This document shows, piece by piece, positions 60,365 to 64,000 of a stretch of DNA of 64,000 nucleotides. Origin of the DNA: Bacilli bacterium (GTDB taxonomy: Bacteria; Bacillota_I; Bacilli_A; RF39; UBA660). The position numbers and the translations under genes are program-made. The notes beneath the pieces are model-generated. The model did no database searches, was not told where the DNA came from, and worked only from the letters and a program-made list of their open reading frames with translations. Positions within the stretch are counted from its first letter, which is position 1, and each line of letters begins with the position of its first letter. The DNA lies in assembly GCA_016283075.1 (NCBI GenBank), contig JAEEMF010000018.1:1-64000 (forward strand). Direction: 5' to 3'.

Positions 60365-60424
60365 ATATTTGCCCGTGTAAGAAAATATTCCCTGTGTAGC
60401 TCGATAACTTATACACACTCACTT
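60357..60424 (-). promoter_or_regulatory. Leader element 2: riboswitch-like RNA
   Basis: On the minus strand: AAGTGAG, then a hairpin with stem TGTGTA/TACACA around a loop with ATAAG and CGAGCT, then GGG, CTTACAC and GGAGTCAC running into terminator T2. It shares order and motifs with element 1, and the hairpin stem sequence differs while pairing is kept. The pattern is that of a ligand-binding leader. I do not recognise the class. Confidence 0.6.
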
Positions 60425-60486
60425 TTTCCAACAATATTTTTTATTAATCTGCAACTCCTAGATTAATTAGCTTACGCAGGTGACAA

Positions 60487-60519
60487 ACAAAAAAGCCACG
60501 AGCAAAACTGTTCGTGACT
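60487..60519 (-). terminator. Leader terminator T1 (after element 1)
   Basis: On the minus strand AGTCACGA pairs with TCGTGGCT (one G-U pair), followed by six T. It starts within the conserved GGAGTCAC of element 1. Confidence 0.85.
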
Positions 60520-60520
60520 C

Positions 60521-60581
60521 CAATTACTATTGTGTAGGTATTAACCCGAGATAGCTCGCTTACGCTTATATCTCCTCACTT
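60521..60581 (-). promoter_or_regulatory. Leader element 1: riboswitch-like RNA
   Basis: On the minus strand: AAGTGAG at the predicted 5' end of the transcript, a hairpin with stem GAGATA/TATCTC around a loop with TAAG and CGAGC, then GGG, CCTACAC and GGAGTCAC leading into terminator T1. It is homologous to element 2 at 60357-60424, with compensating changes in the hairpin stem. Confidence 0.6.
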
Positions 60582-60587
60582 AACTAC

Positions 60588-60615
60588 ATAATAACATAAT
60601 TTTTTTATTTGTCAA
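60588..60615 (-). promoter_or_regulatory. Promoter of the exporter leader
   Basis: On the minus strand TTGACA (60610-60615, inside the last codons of the protease gene), a 16-bp spacer and TATTAT (60588-60593). Predicted start near 60581, the first base of leader element 1. Confidence 0.75.
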
Positions 60616-61609
60616 CTATTTTATAATTTTCTAAAGCAGTTACTGCTTCATCAAATGTTTTAACAGGTATTATATCTATATCAAGTTTATATTTTCTTTT
60701 TACTTTTACAGCTTCATCATAGTTTTCACCATAAGGTACTAAAAATATTCCTGCTTTAGATTTAGCAGCACCTAATATTTTATATTTAACTCCTCCTATT
60801 TCACCTACTGAGCCATCTTCATAAATAGCACCAGTACCTGCAATAGTAAGGCCTTTTGTAATATCTTCTTTAATAAGTTTATTATAAATTGTTAAAGCAT
60901 TTATAAGACCACCAGAAGATCCTGATTCATTATTTTTAAAATCAAATTCACATTTAGGATTAGTTTCATACTTAATAACATCTATAGAAAGTATTCCTAT
61001 TTTAGGTTTACCTTCATAGTCTATAAGTGTTGCTGTTCTAGTTAGTTTTTTAGTGCCACTTATTACTTCATAAGTAACTTTATCTCCTATTTTATAAGTA
61101 GCCATTAAATTACTTAGTTCTTCAGAAGAACCTATTTTTACACCATTTGCTGATTTAATAATATCTCCTATTTCAAAATCTGATTTAGTATCCTTATATA
61201 CAAAACCTACTACAGCATCTTTAGAAGCTACTTTAACTTCTAAACCAGCTTTTTCATAAGCTACTTTAACAGCATACTTATTACCAGCTTTTAAAAGTAC
61301 TTTACCAAGTCCTATTTCTTCATCTTGAGTTATTCCCCCATTATCTTCAGGTTTTACTATATCCCACTTGCTATTTATTAAGGCATATAAGTAAAAGATA
61401 GGAGTAGCTCTTAGTTGTGACACATAAGTCATATTAAATGTTCCTTTACTACTATACTCATTTTCTATAGTAATACGCTCTGTTGTATCAATCATTCTTC
61501 CTGGAGCTTCTATGTAACAAGGTAAACTATATGTTGAAATAAATATTGTTACTAAAATGGTAATTATATATAACCAGTTTTCTTTTAAAACTCTTTTAAG
61601 TTTTTTCAT
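60605..61609 (-). CDS. PDZ-Lon protease (YlbL/SepM-like), membrane-anchored
   Basis: 334 residues from the ATG at 61607-61609 (GGTGATATA upstream). One membrane helix (WLYIITILVTIFISTYSLP) is followed by an extracellular part. A PDZ domain lies at about 128-195 (FEIGDIIKSANGVKIGSSEEL), and a C-terminal Lon-type (S16) protease domain carries the Ser in SGSSGGL (about residue 232) and the Lys in GGVKYK (about 275). Relatives: YlbL in B. subtilis, linked to cleavage of the cell-division inhibitor YneA after DNA damage, and SepM in streptococci, which trims a signalling peptide. The usual GPSAG around the Ser is SSGG here. Confidence 0.85.
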   Translation of the reverse strand: MKKLKRVLKENWLYIITILVTIFISTYSLPCYIEAPGRMIDTTERITIENEYSSKGTFNMTYVSQLRATPIFYLYALINSKWDIVKPEDNGGITQDEEIGLGKVLLKAGNKYAVKVAYEKAGLEVKVASKDAVVGFVYKDTKSDFEIGDIIKSANGVKIGSSEELSNLMATYKIGDKVTYEVISGTKKLTRTATLIDYEGKPKIGILSIDVIKYETNPKCEFDFKNNESGSSGGLINALTIYNKLIKEDITKGLTIAGTGAIYEDGSVGEIGGVKYKILGAAKSKAGIFLVPYGENYDEAVKVKRKYKLDIDIIPVKTFDEAVTALENYKIVDK

Positions 61610-61631
61610 TATATCACCACTTTCATTATAA

Positions 61632-61657
61632 CAAAAAAGTGGAGTTACCTCCACTTT
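61632..61657 (-). terminator. Terminator of the prepilin-glycine-rich gene
   Basis: AAAGTGGAG (61636-61644) pairs with CTCCACTTT (61649-61657), with a U-tract on the minus strand. Confidence 0.85.
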
Positions 61658-61658
61658 C

Positions 61659-63281
61659 TTAACCAAATTTAACACTTCTTAAAGATATTTTTACATATCC
61701 ATTTCCATCATGACCTATTTCATATGTTGAATGGTCAGGACTTATAAATGTTTTTGTTCCATCAAATAATTCACAACTTGCGTTAGCGCAGTAACCAGAG
61801 CCTCCTCCGCCACCTCCGTAGCGAGAACCACCTCCGCCGCCATAGTAGCCGCCTCCACCGCCACCAGCTGCGTACGTTACTCCATCACTTGTTGTATAAG
61901 ATGCACCACTACCTCCTTGAAGAAGAGCACCTGCTGTTGGAAGTGATGTAATAGTTCCTGATGAAGTAGTTGTATATGTTGCTGCTGCACCACCAGATGA
62001 GCTTGTTCCAGCTCCTCCTAAATAGCTATCAGAAGAACATGTTCCAGTAGTACCAGAAGCGCCTCCTCCAGCACCACCATTACAAGTAAAGGATGAGTCA
62101 TTACGAGATCCACCTCCACCGCCTCCTCCAGCGACAATTATTCTAGAGTTAACGGCTGATGAACCAAGCCTAACATCACTTGCTCCTCCACCTGATGAAG
62201 CTAAATAGGTAGACGAAGTTCCACTATTTCCTCCTCCGTTATATCCGCCTATAGCAGCAGTTCCTACAGTACCAGTTACACCTTGTCCTCCAACTGTTAC
62301 ATATAGTTTATCAGAAGTAGATAATGCCATAAAATCTTTAGCATATCCACCTTTACCTCTCATCATTGAAGAGCCTCCACCTGATGCTCCCCATACTTCT
62401 ATTTCATAAGTACCACTTACTGGTACATTAAACTGTTCTACTTTTCCTGAGAAGGAATAATTATAAACAGATTCAATTACTTTAACAGTTCTTGATACTT
62501 GTGACATTACTTCATTATTTATATTATAAATTGTATAAGTAAGTGTATATTCTTCTCCAGCTGTATTACCTACATAACCAGTTACATTTACAAGTGGATT
62601 ATCACTTTTTAAATCAACTTCACTTGTTATAATATCACCTGATTTAGAATCTACTACATAATATCCTGGATCAACATAATCTACATCAACGTATTTAAAG
62701 TCATCTCCACCTATTAAGTATAGTCTTTTTTCAGAATCTACTATATCTGTTAAATTAACATTTGCTACGGTAACAGCCTTACTATTATATTGATATACTA
62801 CATTAAATCCAAAGTTTTCTTGTTCAAATAAAGTATGATAAATTGGTACTTCTACATTAAAAATACTATTTTTCTTACTCTTTTCTCCATTAGTATCAAG
62901 TATTTTTTCATAGTATACTGCTACATTACCAAAAGTACTTCCGGATAGTAAGTTAGTAGCAATACCATCATATTCAATAAATTTACCTTTACGATCTACA
63001 ATTAACTTCTTAGTCTTTTCACTACTAGATTCTTTATAAATAAAGTTAACACATATATCGTAACCAGTACATCTTTCAATTTTAGTTATATCTAAATTTA
63101 ATAAATCATCATTTATATTTTTAGCAAGTATAGCTTGTTTAGTAAGTAATTTAGTTTTAATACCATTTTCAATATATAGATTTCTTACAACAATAATTAT
63201 TTCAGTTAAAAGAAGTACTATAACTGTTGTAAGTGATACAGTAATAAGTAATTCTACTACAGTAAATCCATTCTTTTTCAT
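61659..63281 (-). CDS. Prepilin-type N-terminus fused to a glycine-rich (ALK/LTK-type) domain
   Basis: 540 residues. KKNGFTVVELLITVSLTTVI is a class III signal (cleavage after Gly5, Glu at position 5), like PilW/PilV-type or ComGF-like minor pilins. About 240 residues of pilin-like linker follow, with a Cys pair (ERCTGYDICVNF) and an Ig-like stretch before the domain (NPLVNVTGYVGNTAGEEYTL). The glycine-rich domain starts YEIEVWGASGGGSSMMRGKG, has VTVGGQGVTGT, IIVAGGGGGGGSRND and YGGGGGGSGYCANASC, and ends DGNGYVKISLRSV. It links the two surface themes of the window. It follows the partial 63283 gene by 1 bp. Confidence 0.82.
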   Translation of the reverse strand: MKKNGFTVVELLITVSLTTVIVLLLTEIIIVVRNLYIENGIKTKLLTKQAILAKNINDDLLNLDITKIERCTGYDICVNFIYKESSSEKTKKLIVDRKGKFIEYDGIATNLLSGSTFGNVAVYYEKILDTNGEKSKKNSIFNVEVPIYHTLFEQENFGFNVVYQYNSKAVTVANVNLTDIVDSEKRLYLIGGDDFKYVDVDYVDPGYYVVDSKSGDIITSEVDLKSDNPLVNVTGYVGNTAGEEYTLTYTIYNINNEVMSQVSRTVKVIESVYNYSFSGKVEQFNVPVSGTYEIEVWGASGGGSSMMRGKGGYAKDFMALSTSDKLYVTVGGQGVTGTVGTAAIGGYNGGGNSGTSSTYLASSGGGASDVRLGSSAVNSRIIVAGGGGGGGSRNDSSFTCNGGAGGGASGTTGTCSSDSYLGGAGTSSSGGAAATYTTTSSGTITSLPTAGALLQGGSGASYTTSDGVTYAAGGGGGGYYGGGGGSRYGGGGGGSGYCANASCELFDGTKTFISPDHSTYEIGHDGNGYVKISLRSVKFG

Positions 63282-63282
63282 A

Positions 63283-64000
63283 TTAATGAACCTCCCTATA
63301 GTAAAGGTTTGTTTCTCTTTGAGAATCAGTAAGTGTTACTGTATCTTCTTCAGCATCTATAAACATATATCCTGATACATTTTTACGATACTGTTCTGTA
63401 TAAATAGTATTACCACAGAAGTTACTTATAAAAGTATCAGGTGCTACTTCTACTTCAGTATTTTCTATATAATGATGTATTATTAAACTTGATTCTTTTC
63501 TTTGATAAATAATACTTGCTTGATTATCTCCGCCATTTACTAAAGTAAAGTCTTCTTTAGTAAATCCGGATAAGTAATAACACTTATTATCACTTCTAGC
63601 ATACATTTCCGTATATACTTTAGAACCACATGTATCTCTACCATTATTTGGTTCATAAAGTTCAGTACCACTTGCTTGTTCAGCAGATGAATTAACACCT
63701 ACATGATGTATTGTAAATGGAATAATATTTGTAACATTACATGAATCAGCAAGTATAAATAAGAATCTATATCCATTAAGTACTTTTATACTTGAGTATG
63801 ATCCATCATCAAATGATGCTATTAATCTATAGCCATCACTTTTATCATAATTAATCTTTCTTATGTATTTATTAAAATCTTCACCTAAATCATTATTTTC
63901 TATTAAAGGAAATAAGTTTTCATTAGTAATAATAACTTTTTTAATACCTAGTTTTTTAAATAATATTTCACAATAATCAAGTGAATCAAAGTATAAATTA
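63283..64000 (-). CDS. Partial exported or pilus-associated protein, N-terminus outside window
   Basis: The minus-strand frame ending at 63283 stays open through the window edge, giving about 239 residues. An internal ATG at 63604-63606 is not needed as a start. Visible parts: LDYCEILFKKLGIKKVIITN, GYRLIASFDDGSYSSIKVL, then CNVTNIIPFTIHHVGVNSS and a C-terminal stretch SSLIIHHYIENTEVEVAP, resembling a MucBP-type strand pattern. Four Cys suggest disulfides and export. The 1-bp gap to the prepilin-glycine-rich gene suggests it is another minor-pilin component; a prepilin signal would have to lie outside the window. The function is unknown. Confidence 0.65.
   Translation of the reverse strand, partial: NLYFDSLDYCEILFKKLGIKKVIITNENLFPLIENNDLGEDFNKYIRKINYDKSDGYRLIASFDDGSYSSIKVLNGYRFLFILADSCNVTNIIPFTIHHVGVNSSAEQASGTELYEPNNGRDTCGSKVYTEMYARSDNKCYYLSGFTKEDFTLVNGGDNQASIIYQRKESSLIIHHYIENTEVEVAPDTFISNFCGNTIYTEQYRKNVSGYMFIDAEEDTVTLTDSQRETNLYYREVH

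Noticed and set aside
60270..60434. An in-frame N-terminal extension of the ABC ATPase to 60434.
   Set aside because: It passes through the leader terminator and element 2. The ATG at 60267-60269 has a good ribosome site and gives the standard N-terminus.
60313..60581. The exporter leader as a T-box, TPP, SAM, guanidine or manganese (yybP) riboswitch.
   Set aside because: None of the hallmark sequences (T-box UGGNACC, CUGAGA, the SAM k-turn, ACACGG-type guanidine or yybP loops) is visible in order.
1..64000. Mycoplasma-type genetic code (TGA as Trp).
   Set aside because: TGA closes several genes at sensible ends (1301-1303, 1822-1824, 42083-42085), and Trp is coded by TGG.
1..64000. CRISPR arrays, tRNA or rRNA genes, prophage modules.
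   Set aside because: No regularly spaced direct repeats, no tRNA-like cloverleaf ends and no phage structural genes were noticed by eye.

Overview
The window is very AT-rich bacterial DNA with Shine-Dalgarno sites of the AGGAGG type, sigma-A-like TTGACA/TATAAT promoters and short hairpin-plus-U terminators. The gene set is that of a low-GC Firmicute: ftsA-ftsZ, divIB, murB, murG, uppP, a PASTA-repeat protein and a glmS ribozyme. TGA is used as a stop (for example at 1301-1303 and 42083-42085), so this is not a code-4 Mycoplasma. I infer an uncultured, host-associated (gut-type) member of the Bacilli/RF39-like or Erysipelotrichia-like lineages. That placement is inference; no rRNA gene is present. 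Nearly all genes lie on the minus strand.

Layout. 1-180: the C-terminal end of a transposase. 0.26-7.9 kb: envelope genes, namely an Alg14/Alg13-like two-part glycosyltransferase, a membrane-anchored polysaccharide deacetylase, a 7-PASTA membrane protein on the plus strand, an FMN-binding-type lipoprotein, a Ca2+/Na+:cation antiporter, a DUF308-like protein and a stand-alone LysR-type HTH. 7.9-14.9 kb: a HipA-like kinase, then the division/wall cluster (murG-murB-divIB, a terminator, then ftsA-ftsZ) and uppP. 14.9-21.3 kb: three tandem proteins that fuse a type IV prepilin N-terminus to BspA-type leucine-rich repeats. 21.4-23.4 kb: glmS with its ribozyme. 23.5-28.8 kb: lipoprotein and membrane genes, a Cys-rich surface protein with repeated CPxGY motifs, a zinc-dependent phospholipase C-like protein and a GNAT enzyme.

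28.8-41.2 kb holds two consecutive two-gene operons, each coding for a B-type and an A-type protein of about 1000 residues. All four are paralogues of no function known to me. 41.2-44.0 kb is an operon of a Y-family DNA polymerase, a YolD-like protein and a second HipA-like kinase, with a near-perfect SOS box in its promoter. 44.03-44.30 kb has no ORF but has a strong promoter and a terminator, so it probably makes a small RNA. 44.4-49.3 kb carries xseB, xseA, nusB, a small membrane protein and mutS.

49.4-57.1 kb is an operon of seven secreted proteins. They share a distinctive N-terminus, and six of them carry an ALK/LTK-type glycine-rich domain. 57.2-60.3 kb is a GNAT gene and a three-gene ABC-2 exporter. 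A leader of about 310 nt precedes the exporter and contains two homologous structured elements, each followed by a terminator; it looks like a tandem riboswitch of a class I do not recognise. 60.6-64.0 kb has a PDZ-Lon (YlbL/SepM-like) protease, a prepilin-glycine-rich fusion and a partial gene running off the window.

The recurring theme is surface display. Type IV pilin-like N-termini are joined to LRR or glycine-rich ectodomains, next to division, wall-precursor and wall-polysaccharide genes. No pilus assembly genes (ATPase, inner-membrane platform, prepilin peptidase) lie in the window.
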